From positions 248,001-312,000 of the forward strand of contig NZ_AFQO01000007.1 in NCBI RefSeq assembly GCF_000222025.1: a stretch of DNA of 64,000 nt. Reading direction: 5' to 3'. The notes under the pieces are model-generated. The model was not told the DNA's origin, searched no databases, and saw only the letters and a program-made list of their open reading frames with translations. The DNA comes from Haemophilus haemolyticus M19501 (GTDB lineage: Bacteria; Pseudomonadota; Gammaproteobacteria; Enterobacterales; Pasteurellaceae). Shown here piece by piece: positions 1-10,776 of this stretch. Both the position numbers and the translations under genes were made by a program. Numbering within the stretch: the first letter of the stretch is position 1; each line of letters starts with the position of its first letter.

Positions 1-1
1 G

Positions 2-550
2 CGGATGGGGATGTTATTCCAATCAGGTGCGCTTTTTACGGATATTTCTACTTTTGATAATGTTGCCTTTCCAATTCGTGAACATACGCATTTGCCTGAA
101 AGTTTAATTCGTCAAATCGTATTGATGAAATTGGAGGCGGTTGGGTTGCGAGGCGCTGCCGCATTGATGCCTTCAGAACTTTCTGGTGGTATGGCTCGTC
201 GAGCTGCATTAGCACGCGCTATTGCGCTTGATCCTGATTTAATTATGTTTGATGAGCCATTTACTGGGCAAGATCCGATCAGTATGGGCGTAATTTTGAG
301 CCTGATAAAACGATTAAATGAAGCGTTAAATTTGACTTCTATCGTGGTATCTCACGATGTGGAGGAAGTATTGAGTATTGCAGATTATGCCTATATTATT
401 GCAGACCAAAAAGTCATCGCAGAAGGAACATCTGAGCAGCTTTTACAAAGCCAAGATCCGCGCGTGGTGCAATTCTTAAAAGGTGAATCTGATGGTCCTG
501 TGCGCTTTAAGTACCCAGCGCAAGATTATGTGAAGGAATTGTTTGAATGA
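2..550 (+). CDS. mlaF: Phospholipid ABC transporter ATPase MlaF (5' truncated by window)
   Basis: ATPase of the MlaFEDB inner-membrane complex, which moves phospholipids between the inner membrane and the periplasmic carrier MlaC to keep the outer membrane asymmetric. The frame is open from base 2, so the N-terminus with Walker A lies outside the window. Visible are the Q-loop region (LFQSGALF), the ABC signature LSGGMARR, Walker B LIMFDEP and the H-loop SHD. The gene overlaps mlaE by 4 bases (ATGA), the first gene pair of mlaFEDCB. The LSGGMARR signature is typical of this family. Identification is firm. Confidence 0.95.
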   Translation, partial: RMGMLFQSGALFTDISTFDNVAFPIREHTHLPESLIRQIVLMKLEAVGLRGAAALMPSELSGGMARRAALARAIALDPDLIMFDEPFTGQDPISMGVILSLIKRLNEALNLTSIVVSHDVEEVLSIADYAYIIADQKVIAEGTSEQLLQSQDPRVVQFLKGESDGPVRFKYPAQDYVKELFE

Positions 551-1332
551 TCGTCAATTTTATTTCTGCTTTGGGAAAACAGGTGATTGATTTTTTCCGT
601 GCATTAGGGCGAGCAGGCTTTATGTTATTTGGCGCATTGATCGGTAAGCCACAAATTCGCAAGCATTTTCCTTTGCTTGTGAAGCAAATGCATGTTTTAG
701 GTGTCCAATCGTTACTGATTATTTTGTTGTCCGGTTTATTTATTGGAATGGTATTAGGACTACAAGGTTATGTCGTATTAGTTGATTTTTCTGCTGAAAC
801 AAGTTTAGGTCAGTTGGTGGCACTTTCTCTTTTGCGAGAATTAGGGCCTGTTGTTACCGCACTTTTATTTGCTGGTCGGGCGGGTTCTGCATTGACGGCT
901 GAAATAGGCTTAATGAAAGCCACTGAACAACTTTCTAGTCTTGAAATGATGGCTGTTGATCCTTTACGTCGAGTGATTGCACCTCGTTTTTGGGCAGGAG
1001 TTATTTCCATGCCAATTTTGTCAATCTTGTTTATTGCGATTGGTATTTGGGGCGGTTCCTTAGTCGGTGTAGATTGGAAAGGTGTTGATTCAGGCAGTTT
1101 TTGGTCTGTGATGCAAAATTCCGTGAGTTGGAGCTATGATATTTTAAATGGCTTTATTAAAGCGGTTTTCTTTGCGGTTGCCGTAACTTGGATTGCGCTT
1201 TTTAATGGTTATGATTGTATGCCAACATCAGAAGGCATTAGCCAAGCTACAACACGAACAGTTGTGCATGCATCGCTTGTTGTTCTAGGATTAGATTTTA
1301 TTTTGACTGCTATTATGTTTGGAGCAGGTTAA
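547..1332 (+). CDS. mlaE: Phospholipid ABC transporter permease MlaE
   Basis: Integral membrane permease of the Mla lipid-trafficking system (MlaE/YrbE permease family). The 261-residue length is normal. It has about five hydrophobic segments and a central conserved cytoplasmic stretch ([18 protein letters not shown], then [10 protein letters not shown]), which is the family hallmark. Its ATG lies within the mlaF stop (ATGA), so translation is coupled. It works with MlaF (ATPase), MlaD (substrate binding) and MlaB, all encoded here. Confidence 0.96.
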   Translation: MIVNFISALGKQVIDFFRALGRAGFMLFGALIGKPQIRKHFPLLVKQMHVLGVQSLLIILLSGLFIGMVLGLQGYVVLVDFSAETSLGQLVALSLLRELGPVVTALLFAGRAGSALTAEIGLMKATEQLSSLEMMAVDPLRRVIAPRFWAGVISMPILSILFIAIGIWGGSLVGVDWKGVDSGSFWSVMQNSVSWSYDILNGFIKAVFFAVAVTWIALFNGYDCMPTSEGISQATTRTVVHASLVVLGLDFILTAIMFGAG

Positions 1333-1342
1333 GGATTTTTTT

Positions 1343-1849
1343 ATGAGACAAACAATTAAATATGAATTTTGGGTCGGGTTATTTTTATTACTTGGTATTG
1401 GCGCCTTAGTTTTTTTAGGTTTACGCGTAGCCAACGTACAAGGTTTTGGTGAGACGAAATCTTATACTGTGACTGCAACTTTTGATAATATTGGTGGACT
1501 AAAAGTGCGTGCACCATTAAAAGTTGGCGGAGTGGTTATTGGGCGTGTGAGCAGTATTACGCTTGATGAAAAAAGTTATTTACCAAAAGTCAGTATTGCA
1601 ATTAATCAGGAATATAATGAAATCCCAGAAAACAGTTCTTTATCAATTAAGACATCGGGCTTATTAGGTGAGCAATATATTGCATTGACAATGGGATTTG
1701 ATGATGGTGAATCGGCTATGCTTAAAGAGGGTAGCCAAATTCAAGATACAAAATCTGCTATGGTGTTGGAGGATTTAATCGGCCAATTCCTTTACGGCGA
1801 TAAAAAATCTGATGGTAACAGTGAAAAGACTGAGCCTACAGTACAATAA
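1343..1849 (+). CDS. mlaD: Mla system MCE-domain lipid-binding protein MlaD
   Basis: Anchored periplasmic subunit that forms a hexameric ring and passes phospholipid between MlaE and MlaC. I chose the ATG at 1343 because AAGGA at 1331-1335 sits 7 bases upstream and the protein then begins directly before one N-terminal membrane helix (about residues 8-28). An upstream in-frame start would overlap mlaE without benefit. The MCE domain (about 38-115) contains TFDNIGGLKVRAPLKVGGVV. The protein has 168 residues and ends in a polar tail, as usual for the family. Confidence 0.95.
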   Translation: MRQTIKYEFWVGLFLLLGIGALVFLGLRVANVQGFGETKSYTVTATFDNIGGLKVRAPLKVGGVVIGRVSSITLDEKSYLPKVSIAINQEYNEIPENSSLSIKTSGLLGEQYIALTMGFDDGESAMLKEGSQIQDTKSAMVLEDLIGQFLYGDKKSDGNSEKTEPTVQ

Positions 1850-1874
1850 CAACTAACATTTATTTAGGAGATTT

Positions 1875-2522
1875 ATGATGAAATTTTTCCAAGTGAAAAA
1901 ATGGTTTGCAATTTTAACCTTAGTATTTACCGCACTTTTTACTGCTGGTACAGCTATGGCTGAAACAAGCCCTTATGTATTGATGCAACAAGCGTCAGAT
2001 AAATTGTTTTCTGATATTCAGGCAAATCAAAGTCAAATTAAAAAGAATCCAAATTATCTACGTACTATCGTTCGTAATGATTTACTGCCTTATGTTCAAG
2101 TCAATTATGCAGGTTCTTTGGTGTTAGGTTCTCATTTTAAATCGACTACACCTGAACAACGTGAAAAATTCTTTAAAGCTTTTGGTGATTTTATTGAACA
2201 AGCTTATGCACAAGTATTAACGGCATATTCAAATCAACAAATTCAAATTGAGCCAGAAAAAGCATTAGGCGATAAAAACTTAGTAAATATTCGTGTGAAT
2301 ATCATTCAAGTTAACGGAGCGACGCCAATTAAATTAGATTTTAAATGGCGTAAAAATAGTAAAACTGGCGAATGGCAAGCTTATGACATGGTTGCTGAGG
2401 GCGTGAGCATGGTTGTAACAAAACAACAAGAATGGAGTGGTATCTTGCGTCAGCATGGCATTGATGCATTAACTGCACAAGTACAAAAATCAGCCGCTCA
2501 ACCTGTAACATTAAGCAAATAA
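1875..2522 (+). CDS. mlaC: Periplasmic phospholipid carrier MlaC
   Basis: Soluble periplasmic shuttle of the Mla pathway (MlaC/Ttg2D family), carrying phospholipid between the inner-membrane MlaFEDB complex and the outer-membrane lipoprotein MlaA. It has 215 residues with a signal peptide, likely cleaved after AMA near residue 29 (before ETSP). AGGAG at 1866-1870 serves either of two tandem ATGs (1875 or 1878). It is the fourth gene of the operon, 25 bases after mlaD. Confidence 0.95.
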   Translation: MMKFFQVKKWFAILTLVFTALFTAGTAMAETSPYVLMQQASDKLFSDIQANQSQIKKNPNYLRTIVRNDLLPYVQVNYAGSLVLGSHFKSTTPEQREKFFKAFGDFIEQAYAQVLTAYSNQQIQIEPEKALGDKNLVNIRVNIIQVNGATPIKLDFKWRKNSKTGEWQAYDMVAEGVSMVVTKQQEWSGILRQHGIDALTAQVQKSAAQPVTLSK

Positions 2523-2532
2523 TCTTGTTGCC

Positions 2533-2859
2533 ATGTTAAATTGGGATTTAAAGAAAAATGATGATAAGATAGCGCTCCTTTTGTCAGGGGAGCTATCTCG
2601 CAACACGTTGTTGCCTATGTGGCAGCAACGTGATATTTTTTTATCAGCTAACGCGCTTGAAAAAACGGTTATTGAATGGGATTTGTCTGGTATTCAACAT
2701 ATTGATTCAGCCGGTTTTGCAGCTCTTTGTGATTTTTTACGGGAGTGCCAAAAGCTTAACAAAACAGTGCGATTAGTTTATCCGCCAAAACAATTATTAA
2801 CCCTTGCAGATCTTGTTGGTTTGTCTGATTGGATCGCAAATTTTACAGATCTTAATTAA
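2533..2859 (+). CDS. mlaB: STAS-domain protein MlaB
   Basis: Small cytoplasmic STAS-domain protein of 108 residues that binds MlaF and is needed for stability and activity of the transporter. The characteristic STAS stretch is WDLSGIQHIDSAGFAALCDF (about residues 48-67), with the conserved DSAG helix start. It follows mlaC by 10 bases and shows no strong Shine-Dalgarno sequence, so it probably relies on coupling with mlaC. Confidence 0.92.
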   Translation: MLNWDLKKNDDKIALLLSGELSRNTLLPMWQQRDIFLSANALEKTVIEWDLSGIQHIDSAGFAALCDFLRECQKLNKTVRLVYPPKQLLTLADLVGLSDWIANFTDLN

Positions 2860-2870
2860 ACGGAAATCTG

Positions 2871-4413
<1,543 letters not shown>

Positions 4414-4474
4414 TTAGGTACGCCATTTTCTATTAGACATTACAAGTTTATTTATAATCTTAAATTTCTATTAA

Positions 4475-4501
4475 TGCCTTTCTTTAGAAAGGTATTTTTT
4501 T
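4475..4501 (+). terminator. Rho-independent terminator after murA
   Basis: Stem CCTTTC / GAAAGG (extended by a G-T and a T-A pair) with loop TTTA, followed by a run of T. It lies 60 bases past the murA stop and probably ends the mla-murA transcript. Confidence 0.8.
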
Positions 4502-4560
4502 ACCGAAATGTTATAAGAGTAGATTGATTACATTGTTTAGAAATGTGTTTTTCTACAAGA

Positions 4561-4569
4561 AAGTGCGGT
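4561..4569 (+). repeat. DNA uptake signal sequence (USS), example copy
   Basis: Exact AAGTGCGGT core. This 9-mer is the Haemophilus uptake signal recognised during natural transformation. Other exact copies or complements noted include 6963-6971, 10217-10225 (complement), 12819-12827 (complement), 39227-39235 and 42910-42918. Inverted pairs are listed separately as terminators. Confidence 0.95.
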
Positions 4570-4712
4570 AGATTATTTTCTTATTTTGATAGTAATCAGT
4601 CAGATTAATTTTTTATAACTAAAATTTATAAACTATAAATAAATAATCTTGTTTTTTCATAAGTTTGGTTTTTATAATCACGCTTAGACAAACACAACAC
4701 AAGGAAGAAAAA

Positions 4713-5486
4713 ATGAAAAAATTACTTTTTACAACCGCACTTTTAAGTGCTGGTATTGCTTTCTCAACATTTTCTCACGCTGGTGAAATTGCTGACCGCG
4801 TTGAAAAAACTAAAACTTTATTAGTGGGAACTGAGGGTACTTATGCTCCATTTACTTTTCATGGTAAAGACGGCAAGTTGACCGGTTTTGATGTAGAAAT
4901 CATTGAGAAAGTGGCAGAAAAATTAGGTTTGAAAATTGAATTTAAAGAAACCGCTTGGGATGGAATGTATGCAGGTTTGAATGCGAAACGATTTGATGTT
5001 ATTGCAAACCAAACGAATCCAAGTCCAGAGCGCTTAAAAAAATATGATTATTCTGCGCCCTATAATTATTCTGCTGGTGTTATTGTGACGAAAGAAAATA
5101 ATAACAGCATTAAGACTTTCTCTGATTTAAAAGGCAAAAAATCAGCTCAATCAGCAACGAGTAATTGGAGCAAAGACGCTCGTGATAATGGTGCGATTAT
5201 TGTGACCGTGGATAGCCTTGCGCAAAATCTTGAAGCAGTCAAACAAGAACGCGTTGATGCAACAGTGAATGATAAATTAGCGGTGCTTGATTATTTCAAA
5301 AAACAACCAAATGCAGGTTTAAAAATTGCTGTTGAGAGCGATAAGAAAATTCCAACAGGTTTTGCATTTTTGAAAGGTGAAGAAGAACTCATTGCAAAAG
5401 TGAATAAAGCACTAGAAGAATTACGCCAAGACGGTACATTAAAACAACTTTCAATTAAATGGTTTGGTGATGACATTACTCAATAA
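4713..5486 (+). CDS. Amino-acid (probably cystine) ABC transporter substrate-binding protein
   Basis: Periplasmic solute-binding protein of the polar amino-acid family (SBP_bac_3), 257 residues. It resembles E. coli TcyJ/FliY ([35 protein letters not shown]). The start at 4713 is supported by AAGGAAG at 4701-4707 and a clean signal peptide ending SHA before GEIAD. It is followed by permease and ATPase genes. Cystine as substrate is inferred from resemblance to TcyJ; another small polar amino acid is possible. Confidence 0.85.
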   Translation: MKKLLFTTALLSAGIAFSTFSHAGEIADRVEKTKTLLVGTEGTYAPFTFHGKDGKLTGFDVEIIEKVAEKLGLKIEFKETAWDGMYAGLNAKRFDVIANQTNPSPERLKKYDYSAPYNYSAGVIVTKENNNSIKTFSDLKGKKSAQSATSNWSKDARDNGAIIVTVDSLAQNLEAVKQERVDATVNDKLAVLDYFKKQPNAGLKIAVESDKKIPTGFAFLKGEEELIAKVNKALEELRQDGTLKQLSIKWFGDDITQ

Positions 5487-6186
5487 TTTGTTAGCGAGTC
5501 TTCCATTTATGAGTGCAGAACGAGCTGATTATGTAATCAGCTCGTTTTGGCCTATGTTGGAAGGTGCAATTTTATATACGATTCCCTTAGCCATTATTTC
5601 CTTTTTTTGTGGTTTATTTATTGCGGTAATTGTTGCCGTAATTTGTACGCTTCCTCATCCAAATTTTATGACTAAACTTTTGCAAAGTATTTGTCGCGCT
5701 TATATTTCTATTATTCGTGGTACGCCAATGCTTGTGCAGATTTTTATTATTTTCTATGGATTGCCTGAAGTCGGCATTAAACTCGAGCCTTTCCCAACTG
5801 CAATTATTGCCTTCTCAGTCAATATCGGTGCTTATGCTGCAGAAACTGTGCGCGCATCAATTATTGCGATTCCAAAAGGGCAGTGGGAGGCTTCTTATGC
5901 CATCGGAATGAATTATCAACAGGCATTTATTCGCACGATTATGCCACAGGCATTACGCATTTCCGTGCCATCGCTTTCTAACACTTTTATTAGTACGGTG
6001 AAAGATACTTCTTTGGCTTCTTTAGTATGGATTGCAGAACTGTTTCGTGTCGCACAAAATATTACAGCGGAAAATTATGAGTTTATTTTGATTTATAGTG
6101 AGGCAGCATTGATTTATTGGGTTTTCTGCCTTGTGTTATCTATTGGTCAAATGCGTTTAGAAAAACGCCTTTCTTGTCACTTGTAA
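5470..6186 (+). CDS. Amino-acid ABC transporter permease (TcyL/YecS-like)
   Basis: Inner-membrane permease of the HisMQ family, 238 residues with about five membrane helices. The cytoplasmic EAA loop is [20 protein letters not shown]. The ATG at 5470 lies inside the 3' end of the binding-protein gene (17-base overlap), so the genes are translationally coupled; TTG 5464 and GTG 5467 lie just upstream in frame but are less likely starts. A single permease gene implies a homodimeric channel. Confidence 0.88.
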   Translation: MTLLNNLLASLPFMSAERADYVISSFWPMLEGAILYTIPLAIISFFCGLFIAVIVAVICTLPHPNFMTKLLQSICRAYISIIRGTPMLVQIFIIFYGLPEVGIKLEPFPTAIIAFSVNIGAYAAETVRASIIAIPKGQWEASYAIGMNYQQAFIRTIMPQALRISVPSLSNTFISTVKDTSLASLVWIAELFRVAQNITAENYEFILIYSEAALIYWVFCLVLSIGQMRLEKRLSCHL

Positions 6187-6195
6187 GGATTGTCT

Positions 6196-6963
6196 ATGCT
6201 AAAAGTAAGTAATATTCAGAAAAACTTTAATGGCAATCATGTGTTAAAAGGCATTGATTTCGAAATTAATAAAGGTGAAGTGGTAGCAATTTTAGGGCCG
6301 TCTGGTTCAGGAAAAACTACCTTTTTACGTTGCTTAAACTTGCTTGAGAGACCAGAGCAAGGCATTTTGGAATTTACTGATGGTAGTCTAAAAATTGATT
6401 TTAGCCAGAAAATTAGTAAAGCAGATGAATTGAAGTTGCGCCGACGTTCATCAATGGTATTCCAACAATATAATTTATTTCCTCATCGTTCCGCCCTTGA
6501 AAATATTATGGAAGGAATGGTTGTCGTGCAAAAACAAGATAAGGCTCAGGCTAGAGAAAAGGCTCTTAGCTTGTTAGAGAAGGTAGGGCTAAAAAATAAA
6601 GCGGATTTATACCCATCCCAACTTTCTGGCGGTCAGCAACAGCGAGTGGGGATTGCCCGAGCCCTTGCGGTAAAACCTGATATTATTTTATTAGATGAAC
6701 CTACATCGGCGTTAGATCCTGAATTGGTTGGCGAGGTGTTACAAACATTAAAAATGCTTGCTCAAGAAGGCTGGACAATGATTATTGTTACTCATGAAAT
6801 GCAGTTTGCGAAAGATGTTGCAGATCGTGTGATTTTGATGGCGGATGGGCATATTGTAGAACAAAATACCGCAGATAAATTCTTTTCTTGCCCACAACAC
6901 GAGCGGACTAAACAGTTCTTGCTACAAGCAAAAATACCACTTGATCCAGATTATTGTATTTAA
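6196..6963 (+). CDS. Amino-acid ABC transporter ATP-binding protein (TcyN/YecC-like)
   Basis: ATPase of the importer, 255 residues. Walker A is GPSGSGKT (about residue 35), the signature LSGGQQQRVGIARAL (about 153) and Walker B IILLDEPTSALD. The ATG at 6196 is 6 bases after AAGGA (6185-6189); an in-frame TTG at 6190 abuts the ribosome-binding site and is rejected. Last gene of the three-gene importer operon; a USS follows directly at 6963-6971. Confidence 0.9.
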   Translation: MLKVSNIQKNFNGNHVLKGIDFEINKGEVVAILGPSGSGKTTFLRCLNLLERPEQGILEFTDGSLKIDFSQKISKADELKLRRRSSMVFQQYNLFPHRSALENIMEGMVVVQKQDKAQAREKALSLLEKVGLKNKADLYPSQLSGGQQQRVGIARALAVKPDIILLDEPTSALDPELVGEVLQTLKMLAQEGWTMIIVTHEMQFAKDVADRVILMADGHIVEQNTADKFFSCPQHERTKQFLLQAKIPLDPDYCI

Positions 6964-7019
6964 AGTGCGGTAAACTTTTAGAGAGTTTTCTGAATAATGG
7001 ATTATTTAGGATGTAATCG

Positions 7020-7041
7020 AAACGTGATGAATTTCACAAGT
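7020..7041. promoter_or_regulatory. CRP-cAMP site upstream of pnuC
   Basis: The 22-base sequence fits the CRP consensus very well: half-site CGTGA (7023-7027), six-base spacer, half-site TCACA (7034-7038), with AAA to the left of the core. Its centre is about 98 bases before the pnuC ATG. The standard T-G-T-G-A/T-C-A-C-A type marks it as a CRP-N rather than a competence CRP-S site. Regulation of pnuC is inferred from position. Confidence 0.75.
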
Positions 7042-7128
7042 TGAGAATTAAATGCCTCTGAATCTTTACATTATCAACCCACAATGCAAGAATGATCGCA
7101 TTTAAATTTAAGTCAACAGGAGTAAATA

Positions 7129-7806
7129 ATGACTTTGACAGAACGTTTAAAACAAGAATTTGTTTCTGGTTGGAAACCTTTTGAGGTAGTTTGGCTTGCG
7201 CTTTTCATCATTGCGCAGATTTGGGCTTATGTACAAGCGCCAGATTCTTGGTTAGCAATGATTTCTGGTATTTCCGGTATTTTGTGCGTGGTATTGGTAA
7301 GTAAAGGTAAAATTAGTAATTATTTCTTTGGATTAATTTTTGCTTACACTTATTTTTATGTTGCTTGGGGATCGAATTTCTTAGGCGAAATGAATACCGT
7401 ACTCTATGTATATTTGCCATCTCAATTTATTGGTTACTTCATGTGGAAAGCTAATATGCAAAATAGTGATGGTGGAGAAAGTGTGATAGCAAAAGCGTTA
7501 ACTGTTAAAGGATGGATGACATTAATTGTTGTGACTACGGTTGGTACTTTGCTTTTTGTTCAAGTATTACAAGCGGCTGGTGGTAGTTCAACAGGTTTAG
7601 ATGGTCTAACCACAATTATTACGGTTGCTGCACAGATTTTAATGATTTTGCGCTATCGTGAACAGTGGTTGTTATGGATTGCTTTAAATATCCTTTCTAT
7701 TTTCTTATGGGCAGAAACACCAGCCATGTACTTAATGTATTCAGCCTACTTACTTAACTCGTTGTACGGTTATTATAACTGGACGAAATTGGTTAAACGT
7801 ATTTAA
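7129..7806 (+). CDS. pnuC: Nicotinamide riboside transporter PnuC
   Basis: Inner-membrane facilitator for nicotinamide riboside, 225 residues with about seven or eight hydrophobic segments and a Trp-rich pattern (SQFIGYFMWK; LYGYYNWTKL) typical of PnuC. Haemophilus cannot make the pyridine ring, so this feeds the V-factor salvage pathway with NadR. AGGAG lies 8 bases before the ATG, and a strong CRP site lies upstream. In remembered strain Rd the next gene is pyrG; here it is convergent gor. Confidence 0.93.
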   Translation: MTLTERLKQEFVSGWKPFEVVWLALFIIAQIWAYVQAPDSWLAMISGISGILCVVLVSKGKISNYFFGLIFAYTYFYVAWGSNFLGEMNTVLYVYLPSQFIGYFMWKANMQNSDGGESVIAKALTVKGWMTLIVVTTVGTLLFVQVLQAAGGSSTGLDGLTTIITVAAQILMILRYREQWLLWIALNILSIFLWAETPAMYLMYSAYLLNSLYGYYNWTKLVKRI

Positions 7807-7835
7807 ACATACTTAAGCAAACTTAGAAACAAAGA

Positions 7836-7863
7836 AGAGCGGTAATTTTACCGCTCTTTTTTC
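7836..7863. terminator. Bidirectional terminator between pnuC and gor
   Basis: Perfect stem GAGCGGTAA / TTACCGCTC with a two-base centre, flanked by A-run and T-run, so it can end both the rightward pnuC and the leftward gor transcript. The arms contain the near-USS AGAGCGGT. Confidence 0.85.
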
Positions 7864-7876
7864 TTTGCTTTGAAGA

Positions 7877-9247
7877 TTAACGCATGGTCACGAATTCTTC
7901 TGAACCTGTTGGGTGAATAGCCACGGTATTATCAAAATCAGCTTTTGTTGCGCCCATTTTGATTGCTACGGCAAATCCTTGAATCATTTCATCTACACCG
8001 AAACCAATACCATGTAAACCCACAACTTTTTCATCTTTACCCACACAAACCAATTTCATTTTGCACGGTTGGCGATGTTGAGTGACTGCAGTGTACATTG
8101 CTGTGAAAGAGGATTTATATACTTTAACATTCTCAGCACCATATTGTTCGATAGCTTGAGGTTCAGTTAAACCTACAGTGCCGATTGGTGGATGGCTGAA
8201 TACAACGGTTGGAACTAAATTGTAATCTAAATGTTCAGTCGGTTTATTATTGAATAAACGCTCAGAAAGGCGACGACCCGCTGCAACTGCAACTGGTGTT
8301 AATTCAATGCCGTTTTCGATAATATCGCCTACTGCATAAATGCCTTTCACATTGGTATTTTGATATTTATCTACTTTGACATAGCCGTATTCATTTGTTT
8401 CTATACCAGCATTTTCTAAGCCAATTTTATCTGTCGCTGGAACACGACCTGCAGCCCAAATAACACAGTCCACAGTAATATCAGATTGACCATCACATTT
8501 TACTGTAAGTGAACCATCTGCATTTTTAACAATTTCAGATGGTGTGAAATTGGTATGTAATTGAATTCCATCCTGCGCAAGCACTTCCACTAGTGTTTCT
8601 ACGATTAATGGATCTTGATTACGCATTGGCGCATGGCGACGCACTAATAAATGCGTTTCCACGCCTAAGCTGTTTAATACACCAGAAAGTTCAACTGCAA
8701 TATAGCCGGCACCGATAACAGCAGCGCGTTTTGGTAATTCGGTTAATGCAAAGAAACCATCTGAATCAATGCCGTATTCTTGTCCTTTAATATTTGGACG
8801 ATATGGGCGGCCACCTGTTGCGATTAAAATATGATCTGCGGTTACTTGTTCTCTTTTACCATCAGCAAGTGTTACTTCGATAGTATGCGCATCGACAAAT
8901 TTTCCGAAACCCTTAATTACATCAATATTATTTTTCGCTAATACATTGTTATAAGATGTATGAATACGACCAATATAGGCTTGGCGACTTTCAATCAGTT
9001 TTGAAAAATCAAATTTTTTTACTTCAACATCAAAGCCATAATCTGGCGCATAATTGTTAATTGCTTCTGCAATATGTGCACCATAAAACATTACTTTTTT
9101 AGGTACGCAACCTACATTTACACAAGTACCACCAAGATGTTTTGCTTCAATGATTGCGCATTTTTTTCCATAGCTCGCAGCACGATTTAGAGAAGCAATA
9201 CCGCCACTGCCACCGCCAATAGCGATGTAATCATAATGTTTAGTCAT
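7877..9247 (-). CDS. gor: Glutathione reductase
   Basis: NADPH-dependent flavoenzyme that reduces glutathione disulfide in the cytosol, 456 residues. It has the FAD-binding GGGSGG near residue 11, the redox pair C42/C47 in GGTCVNVGC, a second nucleotide-binding GAGYIAVE and the C-terminal catalytic HPTGSEE (H445, E450). The ATG at 9247 is preceded by AAGGATC; eight upstream in-frame codons lack support. H. influenzae imports glutathione rather than making it, so recycling by Gor matters. Confidence 0.96.
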   Translation of the reverse strand: MTKHYDYIAIGGGSGGIASLNRAASYGKKCAIIEAKHLGGTCVNVGCVPKKVMFYGAHIAEAINNYAPDYGFDVEVKKFDFSKLIESRQAYIGRIHTSYNNVLAKNNIDVIKGFGKFVDAHTIEVTLADGKREQVTADHILIATGGRPYRPNIKGQEYGIDSDGFFALTELPKRAAVIGAGYIAVELSGVLNSLGVETHLLVRRHAPMRNQDPLIVETLVEVLAQDGIQLHTNFTPSEIVKNADGSLTVKCDGQSDITVDCVIWAAGRVPATDKIGLENAGIETNEYGYVKVDKYQNTNVKGIYAVGDIIENGIELTPVAVAAGRRLSERLFNNKPTEHLDYNLVPTVVFSHPPIGTVGLTEPQAIEQYGAENVKVYKSSFTAMYTAVTQHRQPCKMKLVCVGKDEKVVGLHGIGFGVDEMIQGFAVAIKMGATKADFDNTVAIHPTGSEEFVTMR

Positions 9248-9417
9248 AGTTTGATCCTTTTTTGAACTCAAAAATTTTCCGTATTTTGCCTAATTTTTAT
9301 GAAGAATGCTATAAATTGATGTAATTGGTTTTATGAATATTTTTATTCTTTTGAACAGGTGGTTAGCTTTAGATGATTTTACGTGAAAAGTAGTATGTAG
9401 AATAAAATGGCATCATA

Positions 9418-9449
9418 AAAAATGAGGAAGGTTGTATTAACCTTCCTCA
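9418..9449 (-). terminator. Terminator after the YajG-like lipoprotein gene
   Basis: Stem GAGGAAGGTT / AACCTTCCTC with loop GTATT. Read leftward it is followed by a T-run, so it ends the lipoprotein transcript before gor. Confidence 0.8.
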
Positions 9450-9477
9450 CTTAAGAGATATCTAATTAGCTATGCGA

Positions 9478-10077
9478 TTAATTAGCATATTGGTTAATCG
9501 CAGCGGATACTTCTTGATCTTGATAAATGTTGTTCACAATATCGTTAAATGTTTGAGATAGAACTTTTTGAATTTCGTCATTATCCGCGTTTAATGCGCC
9601 TTCTTGTGAACGAGTAGCATTAAATGCTTTGTTATATGAACCTTTTGCGCCTTGAACATAAACAGTTGCTTGAATTTTGGTATTAAGTTTATAACGAAGA
9701 TTACCCTGTTCTACTTGCGTAGCAAATTCACGTACATCCACAGTTACCCATGCATTTGATCCATTGGATTGCCCAATTCTGAAACCTTTACTAATAAGAT
9801 TTTGTTGCATCACTTGTTGGAATAATTGTGTAACACTTGGTGATGAATTTAATTTAATGAGTTCTCCTCGTTTGGTATAGCTCGCGATATCTTGCGTTGT
9901 GCGGCTATCTTTCGTTGTTACATACACAATCGCATTTTGATTAATGTTCATTGTGGCATTCGGTGCTGGTGGTGTGAACGTTAATGTATTTGATTGTGCT
10001 TGGCAGCCAGCAAGGAACAGCGTAGCGGCTGCAATACTTACTGCTGATAATGTTTTGATTTTGTTTGATAATGTCAT
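9478..10077 (-). CDS. yajG: YajG-family lipoprotein
   Basis: 199-residue secreted lipoprotein with lipobox LAGC (lipidated Cys25). The C-terminal half ([13 protein letters not shown], then [23 protein letters not shown]) aligns by eye with E. coli YajG. In enterobacteria yajG also diverges from bolA, and here bolA starts on the opposite strand about 90 bases away, which supports the assignment. Molecular function is unknown. Confidence 0.8.
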   Translation of the reverse strand: MTLSNKIKTLSAVSIAAATLFLAGCQAQSNTLTFTPPAPNATMNINQNAIVYVTTKDSRTTQDIASYTKRGELIKLNSSPSVTQLFQQVMQQNLISKGFRIGQSNGSNAWVTVDVREFATQVEQGNLRYKLNTKIQATVYVQGAKGSYNKAFNATRSQEGALNADNDEIQKVLSQTFNDIVNNIYQDQEVSAAINQYAN

Positions 10078-10169
10078 AATTTCCCCAATGAGCCAGTTAA
10101 AACTGTGTTATTCTTGCAAACTTCATTGCTAATGTATAGCGTTTCATTGTGATTTTGTGGAGATTTATG

Positions 10170-10481
10170 ATGTCTGTTCAACAAACTATCGAACAAAAAA
10201 TTCAACTAGAATTTCAACCGCACTTTTTTAGTGTAGAAAATGAAAGCCACTTACATAGTTCTGGTCGTGGTACGGAATCTCATTTTAAATGTGTGATTGT
10301 GAGTAATATTTTTGAAGGTATGCGTAAAGTTCAACGCCATCAAAGTGTTTATCAATTGCTTGCAGATGAGCTTAATAGCGGTGTTCATGCGTTAGCGTTG
10401 CACTTGTTTACTGCAGAAGAATGGAGCGAGTTAAATGAGAAAATTCCTGCTTCAACGAAATGCGCAGGTGTTGGACATTAA
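10170..10481 (+). CDS. bolA: BolA-family protein
   Basis: 103-residue BolA protein, a transcription or iron-sulfur/glutaredoxin-linked regulator of cell shape and stress response in E. coli. Conserved features are ESHLHSSGRGTESHFKCVIV and VQRHQSVYQLLADEL. GGAG at 10159-10162 is 7 bases before the ATG at 10170; an ATG at 10167 is also possible. It diverges from yajG as in enterobacteria and is paralogous to ibaG at 2871. Confidence 0.93.
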   Translation: MSVQQTIEQKIQLEFQPHFFSVENESHLHSSGRGTESHFKCVIVSNIFEGMRKVQRHQSVYQLLADELNSGVHALALHLFTAEEWSELNEKIPASTKCAGVGH

Positions 10482-10624
10482 TTTTTTTGTTATGAAGATG
10501 TAACATTTTTTTGATATATCGAAAAAGGTTTTTTACAAAAAAGTAGGTGTTTAAGTAGCGAAAAAAGCAGATTTTCGCTAGAATAAGGCGTTTAATTTTG
10601 TCCAAATTCAATTTTTCGATAAGG

Positions 10625-10675
10625 ATGTTTATCGTGAAATTAACCGATTTGAGTTTTTTATTTTTGTGGTATTAG
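10625..10675 (+). CDS. Possible leader peptide upstream of nqrA
   Basis: 16-codon open frame MFIVKLTDLSFLFLWY with an internal GTG at 10634 that is 8 bases after AAGGA. It is rich in Phe, Leu, Trp and Tyr near its end and is followed by a terminator-like hairpin at 10714-10748 before nqrA. It could be a leader peptide of an attenuation control, but no homologue is known to me and coding is unproven. Confidence 0.3.
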   Translation: MFIVKLTDLSFLFLWY

Positions 10676-10713
10676 TGTCTTTATTAAAGGCATTTTACTA
10701 CGCTCAAACACGA

Positions 10714-10748
10714 GATTGCATTTAAGTTAGCTTATTTGCAATCGTATT
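10714..10748 (+). promoter_or_regulatory. Attenuator-like hairpin in the nqr leader
   Basis: Inverted repeat GATTGCA (10714-10720) / TGCAATC (10737-10743), with an inner AAG/CTT helix and loop TTAG, followed by GTATTTTT. It looks like an intrinsic terminator but lies 5' of nqrA, inside the probable leader. It could be an attenuator or an end for a short upstream transcript. Confidence 0.4.
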
Positions 10749-10776
10749 TTTAACCTTGAAAAGTAGTGCAAACAGT

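Noticed and set aside
10756-10776. TTG start for nqrA
   Set aside because: Adds seven residues absent from homologues and has no better ribosome-binding site than ATG 10777.
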